A stretch of 6,874 bases of DNA from Cytophagales bacterium (GCA_024643485.1 JAHEMU010000144.1:1-6874); one strand, 5' to 3'. Numbered from the stretch's first letter, positions 1 through 5,925 are shown. Notes: a model not told the origin generated them from the sequence alone. Translations and numbers: made by a program.

Positions 1-1044
1 GGAGGAGATGTTCTTCCTACTGAGGTAGGCCATCTTAGCCGGGCGGAACAACAGGATAAGGTGCGTTTGGCTTGTCAGGTGAAAGTTAAGGAAGACATGC
101 ATATCAAAATTCCTGAAGAGATTTTTGGTATCAAAAAATGGGAGTGTGAGGTTATATCTAACTACAATGTTTCCACCTTTATAAAAGAATTCGTAGTTCG
201 TTTACCAGAGGGCGAAACCTTGGATTTCCAGTCTGGTGGATATATTCAAATTGACGTTCCTGAAATCCATGTTGATTTCAAAACAATGGAAATCGCTCCG
301 AAACCTGAATTGGGTCACCCGGAAAATGTATTCCAATCTGATTGGGATAAATTTGGGTTATGGGGATTGAAAATGAAAAACGATGAACCTATTTTCAGAG
401 CGTATTCCATGGCGAATCACCCTGCGGAAGGTAATATCATCATGTTGAATATTCGTATCGCAACACCACCTTGGGATCGTGATAATAATAAGTGGATGGA
501 TGTAAATCCTGGTATTTGCTCGTCGTATGTATTCAGTAGAAAACCAGGTGACAAAGTGACTATCTCTGGTCCTTACGGTGAATTCCATATTAATCAAACT
601 CAGCGTGAAATGATTTATATTGGGGGTGGTGCTGGAATGGCTCCTTTGCGTTCACACATATTCCACTTATTTCATACTGAAAAAACAGATAGAAAAGTGA
701 GCTATTGGTACGGTGGCCGCTCTAAAAAAGAACTTTTCTACGTGAATCACTTCAGAAAAATTGAAGATGAATTCCCTAATTTTAATTTCAATATTGCACT
801 TTCTGAGCCTCTTCCTGATGATAATTGGAAGATCAAATCAAATTTGAAAGACAGAGATGCTGATGGTTATACTGGTTTTATTCACCAGGCATTGTACGAC
901 AACTACTTGAAAAGTCATGCTGAGCCTGAAGAAATTGAATATTACCTATGTGGACCTCCATTAATGAATGCAGCGGTACTAAAAATGTTGGAAGATATTG
1001 GTGTGCCAAATGAGAATATCAGATTTGATGATTTTGGAGGCTAG
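1..1044 (+). CDS. nqrF: Na+-translocating NADH:quinone reductase subunit F (5' end outside window)
   Basis: This subunit oxidises NADH at the cytoplasmic face and passes electrons through FAD and a 2Fe-2S centre into the membrane Na+-NQR complex. The frame is open from base 1, giving 347 visible residues against about 410-450 for the family, so the N-terminal membrane helix and most of the ferredoxin domain are missing. The start shows the end of the ferredoxin domain (GGDVLPTEVGHLSR, then RLACQV, whose Cys25 matches the last 2Fe-2S ligand). Next come the flavin-binding RAYS motif (visible residues 133-136), the GPYGEF segment, the NAD-binding GGGAGMAPLRS (208-218), CGPPLMN (Cys at 317), and the family's typical C-terminus RFDDFG followed by Gly. 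An insert before the flavin motif (about residues 80-130) is what I associate with Bacteroidota NqrF. It should be the last gene of an nqrABCDEF operon, but the other subunits lie outside the window. Confidence 0.96.
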   Translation, partial: GGDVLPTEVGHLSRAEQQDKVRLACQVKVKEDMHIKIPEEIFGIKKWECEVISNYNVSTFIKEFVVRLPEGETLDFQSGGYIQIDVPEIHVDFKTMEIAPKPELGHPENVFQSDWDKFGLWGLKMKNDEPIFRAYSMANHPAEGNIIMLNIRIATPPWDRDNNKWMDVNPGICSSYVFSRKPGDKVTISGPYGEFHINQTQREMIYIGGGAGMAPLRSHIFHLFHTEKTDRKVSYWYGGRSKKELFYVNHFRKIEDEFPNFNFNIALSEPLPDDNWKIKSNLKDRDADGYTGFIHQALYDNYLKSHAEPEEIEYYLCGPPLMNAAVLKMLEDIGVPNENIRFDDFGG

Positions 1045-1095
1045 TATTTAGGATGTTGTAATGAATTCCTGTACTTTAGAAGTAAAAATGCAGGA

Positions 1096-2250
1096 ATGGA
1101 TATAAAACTTTTCTTTGACCCGGTTCCTGAAACTTTTGTAGATTCAGTAGTCGGGTCAAATTGTTTCGGGCAGGTGGTTCATTTCTTAGGAACCAAGGAA
1201 TTCTCAATATCAAAGATGGATATCGCTCTAATTGGATTAACCGATTTTAGAGGAATTGGTGGTGAATTAGTTATTGACGATGCCCCAGCAAATAAAATCC
1301 GTGAAAAACTTCATACACTTAAGCATGGTTTAACTTCTTATCATATAGCAGATTTGGGTAATTTGCGATGTGGTGTAAATCGGGAAGAAACCGTTCTTCG
1401 TATAAAGGAGGTTTGTAGCTATTTAATGTCTAAAAAGGTAGTCCCAATTCTTTTTGGTGGTTCACACGACTTAGACGTCGGGCAGTATACCTCTTATCAA
1501 GGGCTCGATAAATTAGTTAGTTTTTTAAATGTGGATGGTTTTTTGGATATTCGGGAAGATGAAAATCCGTTTGGAAATCACATCGAACAAATTCTTTTAC
1601 ACGAGCCAAATTTTCTGTTCAATTATAGCCATTTAGCCTATCAGTCTTATTTAATCGATGAGAAATCGTTAAACAGCCTGGAGAAATTATATTTTGAGGC
1701 CTATAGAGTTGGGATGATTCATTCGAACATCAAGGATATGGAACCCATTATCCGCGAGGCTGATGCTGTTTCTTTCGATATAGGTGCGATCAGAGGGACT
1801 GATGCTCCTGGGACTTTACGTCCTCAACCTTTCGGACTAACAGGTGAAGAAGCGTGTCAATTAGCTTGGTACGCAGGCCTCAATGAAAAATTAAGTTCAG
1901 CTGGTTTTTACGAATATATTTTGGAAAATGACGACGCCTCCTATCGTACAGCTTCTGTTATTTCAATCATGATTTGGTATTTAATCGATGGTTTTTATCA
2001 CCGAAAGGGCGAACTTGATTTTAGGCAAAACGATTATGTGAAGTACGTTGTTTCAATGCCTTCCGATCCGGAAACACTGATTTTTTATAAGTCAAAATTA
2101 AGTGAAAAATGGTGGATGGAGGTTCCGCTTCCCGAAGGATCTAATTATGGTAGAAATTTTTTAGTTCCTTGCCGCTATGAAGATTATAAAATGGCTACAG
2201 ATGGAGAATTACCTGATAGGTATGTGACCACACATTCACGGTTGCTTTGA
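1096..2250 (+). CDS. arginase/formimidoylglutamase-fold protein, Bacteroidota type, degenerate metal site
   Basis: This 384-residue protein has the ureohydrolase (arginase/agmatinase/formimidoylglutamase) fold, whose active members are cytosolic two-manganese hydrolases. Visible motifs are GGSHD (121-125, canonical GGDHS), VDGFLDIR (146-153, canonical DAHxD), SFDIGAIRGTDAPG (226-239, canonical SxDxD followed by the APG loop), and Glu273 in GFYEY (canonical EVNP Glu). Two canonical ligands are replaced: the His of DAHxD is Phe149 and the second Asp of SxDxD is Gly230. The C-terminal extension (about 300-384, with YKSKLSEKWWMEVP and VPCRYEDY) is typical of a Bacteroidota clade usually labelled formimidoylglutamase. 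No other histidine-degradation gene is nearby, so that activity is doubtful. The ATG at 1096 is preceded only by a weak purine stretch; an ATG at 1088 is out of frame. The fold is confident and the substrate unknown. Confidence 0.85.
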   Translation: MDIKLFFDPVPETFVDSVVGSNCFGQVVHFLGTKEFSISKMDIALIGLTDFRGIGGELVIDDAPANKIREKLHTLKHGLTSYHIADLGNLRCGVNREETVLRIKEVCSYLMSKKVVPILFGGSHDLDVGQYTSYQGLDKLVSFLNVDGFLDIREDENPFGNHIEQILLHEPNFLFNYSHLAYQSYLIDEKSLNSLEKLYFEAYRVGMIHSNIKDMEPIIREADAVSFDIGAIRGTDAPGTLRPQPFGLTGEEACQLAWYAGLNEKLSSAGFYEYILENDDASYRTASVISIMIWYLIDGFYHRKGELDFRQNDYVKYVVSMPSDPETLIFYKSKLSEKWWMEVPLPEGSNYGRNFLVPCRYEDYKMATDGELPDRYVTTHSRLL

Positions 2251-2303
2251 GTTTAATTTGATTTAGCATAAACTTCTTTATTATTAATAGTGTTGATGAA
2301 ATA

Positions 2304-3041
2304 ATGGTAAGAATTTTAATTTTAATAGTTATTATATCTGCGAGTTGTTCCTCTAAGTTGACTGACGAACAGCGAGCTCAAAAAATAATAGATCAAACCA
2401 TCGAATTGTCTGGTGGTGAATTATTTAATTCATTTGAAGTATCTTTTCATTTTCGTGACATCGATTATTTTGGAATGCGTATGGAAGGAAAATATTCATA
2501 CGAGAGAGTCATTGGAGATTCAATTCACGATGTATTAAACAACGAAGGGTTTGCTCGAAGCATTCACAATCAAGAAGTGCAGTTGGTCGATTCAATGTCT
2601 GGTAAGTACGGCAGATCTGTAAATTCAGTATTGTATTTTGCTCTTCTACCTTATGGCTTAAATGATGATGCAGTGCTTAAGGAATGGATAGGCGAAACGG
2701 TTCTGGACGATTACCCTTATGATAAAATCAAAGTAAGCTTTAAACAAGAGGGGGGAGGGGATGATTTTCAAGATGAATTTCTGTATTTCATAAATAAAGA
2801 AACACATCACATCGATTTTTTAGGTTATAATTATGAAACTGACGGTGGTGGTGTGCGATTTAGGAAAGCTAAAAATCCACGGATAGTAAACGGAATTAGA
2901 TTTCAAGACTATGATAATTTTAAGCCTGAAATTGATAAAATAATGCCTGTCGAGCAATTAGATTCACTGTATAAAACGGGAACAATGGAATTGCTTTCTG
3001 AAATTGTTTTAGAAAATGTTCAGGTGAAGGTCAATAAATGA
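2304..3041 (+). CDS. DUF6503 family lipoprotein
   Basis: This 245-residue protein of unknown function resembles the Bacteroidota DUF6503 family as I recall it, by the N-terminal AQKIIDQTIELSGGELF segment, the SVNSVLYFALLPYGLND stretch, FKQEGGGDDFQDEFLYFI, and DGGGVRFRKAKNPRIVNGIRF. The first 14 residues form a short hydrophobic signal ending ISAS before Cys15, a plausible lipobox, so the mature protein is probably lipidated and periplasmic or outer-membrane. The residues after the cysteine (SSKLTDEQ) include a Lys then Asp-Glu and could loosely resemble a Bacteroidota surface-export signal. The start at 2304 gives a complete signal peptide; an ATG at 2296 opens only a two-codon frame. Its stop overlaps the acyP start as ATGA, which suggests translational coupling. 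It follows the arginase-fold gene by 53 bases and may share its transcript. No catalytic motif is recognised. Confidence 0.85.
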   Translation: MVRILILIVIISASCSSKLTDEQRAQKIIDQTIELSGGELFNSFEVSFHFRDIDYFGMRMEGKYSYERVIGDSIHDVLNNEGFARSIHNQEVQLVDSMSGKYGRSVNSVLYFALLPYGLNDDAVLKEWIGETVLDDYPYDKIKVSFKQEGGGDDFQDEFLYFINKETHHIDFLGYNYETDGGGVRFRKAKNPRIVNGIRFQDYDNFKPEIDKIMPVEQLDSLYKTGTMELLSEIVLENVQVKVNK

Positions 3042-3307
3042 AAAGAGTAAAAATTATTGTAATTGGGAAGGTGCAAGGGGTTTTTTATCGCGCCTCTACA
3101 TTGGAAAAAGCACAACAATTAGGATTAACAGGTATTGTTAAAAATCAAGCAGACGGAACAGTTTATATCGAAGCTGAAGGAGAATCAGAGAGATTAGAAC
3201 AATTGGTTATTTGGTGTAAGTCTGGACCCAGATTCGCGTCTGTCAGAACCGTCGATACGGAAGAAATTTCCCTTCAAAATTCCAGTAAATTTGAGATTGT
3301 TAGGTAA
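3038..3307 (+). CDS. acyP: acylphosphatase
   Basis: Acylphosphatase is a small cytosolic enzyme that hydrolyses acyl-phosphates such as acetyl phosphate or 1,3-bisphosphoglycerate. At 89 residues it is the normal length for the single-domain family. The phosphate-binding loop is GKVQGVFYR (10-18) with catalytic Arg18. The second signature is GIVKNQADGTVYIEAEG (32-48) with catalytic Asn36, matching Arg23 and Asn41 of the animal enzymes. The loop has Phe-Tyr where many bacterial members have Gly-Phe, a variation I have seen in Bacteroidota. Its ATG overlaps the stop of the DUF6503 lipoprotein gene by four bases (ATGA). Its TAA abuts the stop of the convergent anti-sigma-like gene with no base between. 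The physiological substrate cannot be told from sequence. Confidence 0.95.
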   Translation: MKRVKIIVIGKVQGVFYRASTLEKAQQLGLTGIVKNQADGTVYIEAEGESERLEQLVIWCKSGPRFASVRTVDTEEISLQNSSKFEIVR

Positions 3308-3778
3308 CTAAGCCATTTTTCTTTGTTGGAAATACGGCCTTAATACCATGGCATCAAAAAAGAACATTCCAACAATTAAGGTAATAAATAAAGCACCATT
3401 GACGATTAATTTATAATCAAATAGAGGTTCTAATTGATTGAGTGGTAATTCTTGATTTAAAACTTCAACATTTGTTGGTAATTGTAATATTCCTCCACTC
3501 ACTGAACTTAGGCTATAGGCACTAATAATAATACAAATCAAAACTCCAAATAGTAAAAAGAGCGGCTTCCAATTGAATGATTTTTTTAAATCGATGGATT
3601 CAATGGATTCCATCACTTTCGAAGTGAAATTTAGGCTCGGTGAATGCAGTTTTGTTCGCATAAGTGCCTGATGGATACTTGATATATCTTTAATATCTTT
3701 ATTCTGTAGAAGTTCAGCGTCAAGTTCGTTGTTTCGCTGATCCATTTGATTTTGTGCTATTTCTTCCTGCTCTTTCAT
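3308..3778 (-). CDS. two-pass membrane protein, putative anti-sigma factor
   Basis: This 156-residue protein has an acidic N-terminal region of about 70 residues, rich in Glu, Gln and Asn, which should be cytosolic. It is followed by a transmembrane helix (about 72-92, LFLLFGVLICIIISAYSL), a loop of about 30 residues, and a second helix (about 124-145). The short C-terminus (RPYFQQRKMA) is basic, so both ends probably lie in the cytoplasm. The segment SPSLNFTSKVMESI (46-59) resembles a short conserved stretch that I associate with membrane proteins encoded just downstream of Bacteroidota ECF sigma factors. The gene starts 11 bases after the sigma gene stop, so the two form an operon. The zinc-binding HxxxCxxC of classical anti-sigma factors is absent; the protein has only one Cys, inside TM1. 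The anti-sigma role is inferred from position and topology alone. Confidence 0.65.
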   Translation of the reverse strand: MKEQEEIAQNQMDQRNNELDAELLQNKDIKDISSIHQALMRTKLHSPSLNFTSKVMESIESIDLKKSFNWKPLFLLFGVLICIIISAYSLSSVSGGILQLPTNVEVLNQELPLNQLEPLFDYKLIVNGALFITLIVGMFFFDAMVLRPYFQQRKMA

Positions 3779-3789
3779 CGCAATTCAAA

Positions 3790-4347
3790 TTAATACAATG
3801 ATACTGTTTCTTTTTTCAATAATGCATGTAAAGACTCTGCCATTTTCTTTCTTGCACGGTGTAATTTTACTTTTACATTTCCGGTAGTCATGTTGATGAC
3901 AGCGGAAATTTCTTCCAAATTTAATTCTTGTAAATAAAATAAGGACAATACTGCTGCATCAGATTCAGGTAGGCGGTCGAGTGCTAATTGAATGTACTTC
4001 GACTGATCTGCCTGTTCAAAACTATTTTTTTCGTTTACGACAGAAATATTTTCAAATTTTCGTATTTCAAACGATTCCTTATTTTTTCTCTTTCTTATAT
4101 AGGTGAGTGCTGTATTGTAAACGATACGATATAGCCAGGTGGAAAACTTTGCCTCGCGATTAAATTGCCCCAGTGCCTTATAGGCTTTAATAAACGATTC
4201 ATGAGTTGCTTCTTCAGCTTCAGAATGATTGTGAAGTGTTTTGTAGGCTAAGGAATAGGCCAAACTCTTATAGGAGTCGACTAAAAGACGAAATTCATCT
4301 TTATTTCCTGCGAGGATACTATCAATAATTTGATTTTCTTCTTTCAC
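3790..4347 (-). CDS. ECF RNA polymerase sigma factor (sigma-70 family)
   Basis: This 185-residue sigma factor has regions 2 and 4 only, as in the ECF group that directs RNA polymerase to stress or envelope promoters. Region 2 spans about 22-88, including the AEEATHESFIKAYKAL helix (44-59) and FSTWLYRIVYNTALTYIRKRK (68-88) for -10 recognition and melting. After a linker, region 4 spans about 117-172, with LDRLPESDAAVLSLFYLQ and the helix-turn-helix LEEISAVINMTTGNVKVKLHRARKKM for -35 recognition. The start is GTG at 4345-4347. A TAA lies in frame five codons upstream, no internal Met occurs before region 4, and the N-terminus matches the usual ECF beginning, so GTG is well supported. The putative anti-sigma gene follows after 11 bases. 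Its promoter region carries an ECF-like box facing the gene, which suggests autoregulation. No gene-specific name is assigned. Confidence 0.95.
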   Translation of the reverse strand: MKEENQIIDSILAGNKDEFRLLVDSYKSLAYSLAYKTLHNHSEAEEATHESFIKAYKALGQFNREAKFSTWLYRIVYNTALTYIRKRKNKESFEIRKFENISVVNEKNSFEQADQSKYIQLALDRLPESDAAVLSLFYLQELNLEEISAVINMTTGNVKVKLHRARKKMAESLHALLKKETVSLY

Positions 4348-4352
4348 CCTCT

Positions 4353-4382
4353 TTTGATGTTAGATATAGCGAAAAGGTTACA
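4353..4382 (-). promoter_or_regulatory. putative ECF-type promoter of the sigma/anti-sigma operon
   Basis: Read on the - strand, TGTAACCT (4382-4375) is followed by a 16-base spacer and ATCAAA (4358-4353). This resembles the general ECF layout of an AAC-containing -35 element and a GTC-like -10 element at 16-17 bases. The start point would fall near 4345-4347, at or very close to the GTG start codon. An alternative -10 (TATCTAA, starting near 4365) would leave too short a spacer. The assignment is by motif only. Confidence 0.5.
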
Positions 4383-4422
4383 ACAAGTTAGAATTAATTT
4401 TTTTTTAATAAAAATGTAACCT
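4375..4422. repeat. 8-bp perfect inverted repeat between divergent genes
   Basis: AGGTTACA at 4375-4382 and TGTAACCT at 4415-4422 are exact reverse complements separated by 32 bases. They lie between the sigma gene (start 4347) and the DUF6249 gene (start 4467), and each arm coincides with the -35 box of an outward-facing putative promoter. The arms could alternatively be operator half-sites for another regulator. A stem-loop function is unlikely because of the long AT-rich loop. Confidence 0.7.
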
Positions 4423-4444
4423 AGTGTCACCTCGCTGAGTCATA
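4415..4444 (+). promoter_or_regulatory. putative ECF-type promoter of the DUF6249 gene
   Basis: TGTAACCT (4415-4422), a 16-base spacer and GTCATA (4439-4444) form an ECF-like -35/-10 pair facing the gene that starts at 4467. Transcription would start near 4451, leaving a leader of about 16 bases. The -35 box and the spacing are identical to the element facing the divergent sigma gene, which is the main reason to believe in both. An AT-rich tract with nine consecutive T (4398-4406) lies just upstream. Confidence 0.5.
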
Positions 4445-4466
4445 AGGGCAAATAACATTTAAAATT

Positions 4467-4811
4467 ATGGAAGACAGTATAGTAGCAATCCTTGGAGCCT
4501 TATTTGTAGGTCCAATCTCAATGGTAACAATGATTATCTATTTGAGAAAATACACCAATGAAGAACGAATGAAATTAATTGAAATGGGAGGCGATGTAAG
4601 CTCTTTGCGCGGTTCAAACTCCGACAGTCGATTTTCAACCCTTCGCATTGCTTTATTATTAATAGGTATAGGATGTGGTTTCTTATTTGGAAGCATTTTA
4701 GATGCAACACTTAATTTAGAGGAAGTAGGATATTTCTCCATGTTGTTCATCTGTGGTGGATCTGGATTGGGTATCGCTTATTTGATAGAATCGAAAAACA
4801 CCAAAAAATAA
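4467..4811 (+). CDS. DUF6249-like small membrane protein
   Basis: This 114-residue protein of unknown function has three predicted membrane segments (about 5-26, 60-79 and 88-107). Between the first and second is a charged cytosolic stretch with RKYTNEERMKLIEMGGD (27-43). The ERMxLIExG signature after the first helix, a variable linker, and two later Gly-rich helices (LLIGIGCGFLFG and FSMLFICGGSGLGIAYL) fit the Bacteroidota DUF6249 family as I recall it. The gene diverges from an ECF sigma gene and has an ECF-like promoter of its own, so it is probably a target or accessory of that sigma factor. The start ATG at 4467 lies 16 bases after the predicted transcription start. No catalytic residues are apparent. 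Confidence 0.75.
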   Translation: MEDSIVAILGALFVGPISMVTMIIYLRKYTNEERMKLIEMGGDVSSLRGSNSDSRFSTLRIALLLIGIGCGFLFGSILDATLNLEEVGYFSMLFICGGSGLGIAYLIESKNTKK

Positions 4812-4861
4812 AAGGCACTGAGGCATTGATCGGCGCCGACACATTGATCGGCGCCTAAGTG
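4803..4861 (-). terminator. intrinsic terminator for msrP (GC-rich hairpin plus T tract)
   Basis: CACTGA (4816-4821) pairs with TAAGTG (4856-4861) with one mismatch, and inside it GGCGCCGA (4832-4839) pairs perfectly with TCGGCGCC (4848-4855) around an 8-base loop; a bulge lies on one side. Read on the - strand, the hairpin runs into TTTTATTTTTT (4813-4803), the classic form for ending msrP transcripts. Read on the + strand, it lies 5 bases after the DUF6249 stop but lacks a T tract, so termination in that direction would be weaker. Confidence 0.75.
4824..4859 (+). repeat. two tandem 18-base units inside the terminator
   Basis: CATTGATCGGCGCC occurs at 4824-4837 and again at 4842-4855. The 18-base units match at 15 of 18 positions. 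A weak third copy at the same period starts at 4860 (TGTTGGTCG, 6 of 9 matching). The repeat contributes both arms of the inner hairpin, because each unit contains the palindrome GGCGCC. Confidence 0.8.
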
Positions 4862-4871
4862 TTGGTCGAAA

Positions 4872-5888
4872 TTAATACATCCCTCCAACGTATTCGCCGT
4901 ATCCGTTATATTTTAGGGTTGGCCGTGGTTCGCCGTCTGGGATCATGTGTTCTATTTCTTGGGACCATCGAGGGTGTGGAACTTTCGGGTCGATATTAGA
5001 CAGGAAGGGGTATTCTTTGGGTTGTAGTTTGTGCCAAAAAGTTTCTGGTTCTTTATTAACAAACTCAATTCTTACAATTGATTTAGCATTTTTATAGCCA
5101 AATTTCCAGGGAACGACCAATCGAATAGGAGCTCCATTTTGTTTTGGTAAAGGTTTACCATAAATACCAGTGGCCATAAATGCCATTTCATTCATCGCTT
5201 CGTCCATTCTCAAGCCTTCAAAATAGGGCCAAGGATACCATGTTAAGTTATTCACGCCGGGCATTTCCTTAGGATTAGCATAGGAAACAAATCGAATATG
5301 AGTAGCAGAGGATTTTGGTTGTAGAAATTTAATCAGGGTAGCAAGAGGAAAGCCTGTCCATGGCACTGCCATTGACCAGCGTTCAACACAACGAAATCGG
5401 TAGATACGTTCCTCAAGAGGAAATGTTTTCATTAATTCTTCGAGGAAAAAAGTGCCGGTTTTCTCAGCCAATCCACTGACTTCAATCTTCCAATCCCTAT
5501 TTTCAAAAGGATCAACAAATTTATAGGCATTATAAATGTTGTCGTCCGACCGATCTATAAACTCATAAAAATTATTGTAATGCGTGGCATCGTATTCTTT
5601 GGTAAGAGGTCGGTCGATTTTATATTTTTCATTTCGTTTTGCGGGATATAATTCTTTCATCCCTTTAAAATCAAAGCAGTTTTCACAATACTGCGAATCT
5701 GGTATGGAAGTAAATGCTTGTTTATGATCCGGGTTTTTACAGGCTTGTATAAACGCAGGAGAAGCGATTAGTCCGAGGGTAGTGAGCCCAATTGTTTTCA
5801 GGATTTCTCTTCGATTTTTGTAATCCGACTCTTCGGTAAACTCTGTTCCGGGTCGATTCCAGGGATGGTATGAAATGAAATTGGCCAT
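4872..5888 (-). CDS. msrP: protein-methionine-sulfoxide reductase, molybdopterin catalytic subunit
   Basis: MsrP (formerly YedY) reduces methionine sulfoxide in oxidised periplasmic proteins. It is a Tat-exported Mo-molybdopterin enzyme of the sulfite-oxidase fold. The 338 residues match the usual 330 or so. The N-terminus has a twin-arginine motif (NRREILK, 25-31) followed by a hydrophobic stretch to about 45. Cys167 in RFRCVERWSM is the expected molybdenum ligand. Other family marks are YNNFYEF (104-110), FPLEERIYR (156-164), YFEGLRMDEAM (222-232), NGAPIRLVVPWKFGYK (251-266), HPRWSQ (305-310) and YNGYGEYV (327-334). The signal ends at FIQAC, so Cys50 could serve as a lipobox cysteine, and a CxxC (68-71) follows; neither is in E. 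coli MsrP. No msrQ, encoding the haem membrane partner, lies in this window. accC ends 61 bases upstream on the same strand. Confidence 0.94.
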   Translation of the reverse strand: MANFISYHPWNRPGTEFTEESDYKNRREILKTIGLTTLGLIASPAFIQACKNPDHKQAFTSIPDSQYCENCFDFKGMKELYPAKRNEKYKIDRPLTKEYDATHYNNFYEFIDRSDDNIYNAYKFVDPFENRDWKIEVSGLAEKTGTFFLEELMKTFPLEERIYRFRCVERWSMAVPWTGFPLATLIKFLQPKSSATHIRFVSYANPKEMPGVNNLTWYPWPYFEGLRMDEAMNEMAFMATGIYGKPLPKQNGAPIRLVVPWKFGYKNAKSIVRIEFVNKEPETFWHKLQPKEYPFLSNIDPKVPHPRWSQEIEHMIPDGEPRPTLKYNGYGEYVGGMY

Positions 5889-5925
5889 AACACGTCTTTT
5901 TTAGGTAACGCACTATGGCCAATTT
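5878..5925 (-). promoter_or_regulatory. inverted repeat enclosing the msrP start codon
   Basis: Read on the - strand, AAATTGGCCAT (5925-5915) and ATGGCCAATTT (5888-5878) are perfect 11-base complements separated by 26 bases. The second arm begins exactly at the msrP ATG and covers codons 1-4. In the mRNA this would form an 11-bp stem holding the start codon, or in DNA it could be a two-site operator. The repeat is directly visible; its function is inferred. Confidence 0.55.

Noticed and set aside
1045..1095. Possible Bacteroidota housekeeping promoter (TACTTTAG at 1072-1079, near TAnnTTTG) before the arginase-fold gene
   Set aside because: The only upstream TTG (1056-1058) is about 13 bases away, short of the roughly 19 expected, so the match is too weak to list as a feature.
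2251..2303. Possible promoter before the DUF6503 gene (TTTG near 2257 and an AT-rich -7 region)
   Set aside because: The downstream element matches TAnnTTTG poorly and the sequence is simply AT-rich; co-transcription with the upstream gene is equally likely.
2750..2760. G-rich run (six G, A, four G) in the DUF6503 gene
   Set aside because: It encodes the family-conserved QEGGG segment and the frame continues normally; two G runs are too few for an intramolecular quadruplex, and no frameshift is seen.
4538..4750. A 70-codon open frame antisense to the DUF6249 gene
   Set aside because: It is fully contained in the opposite strand of a better-supported membrane protein gene and has no family features.
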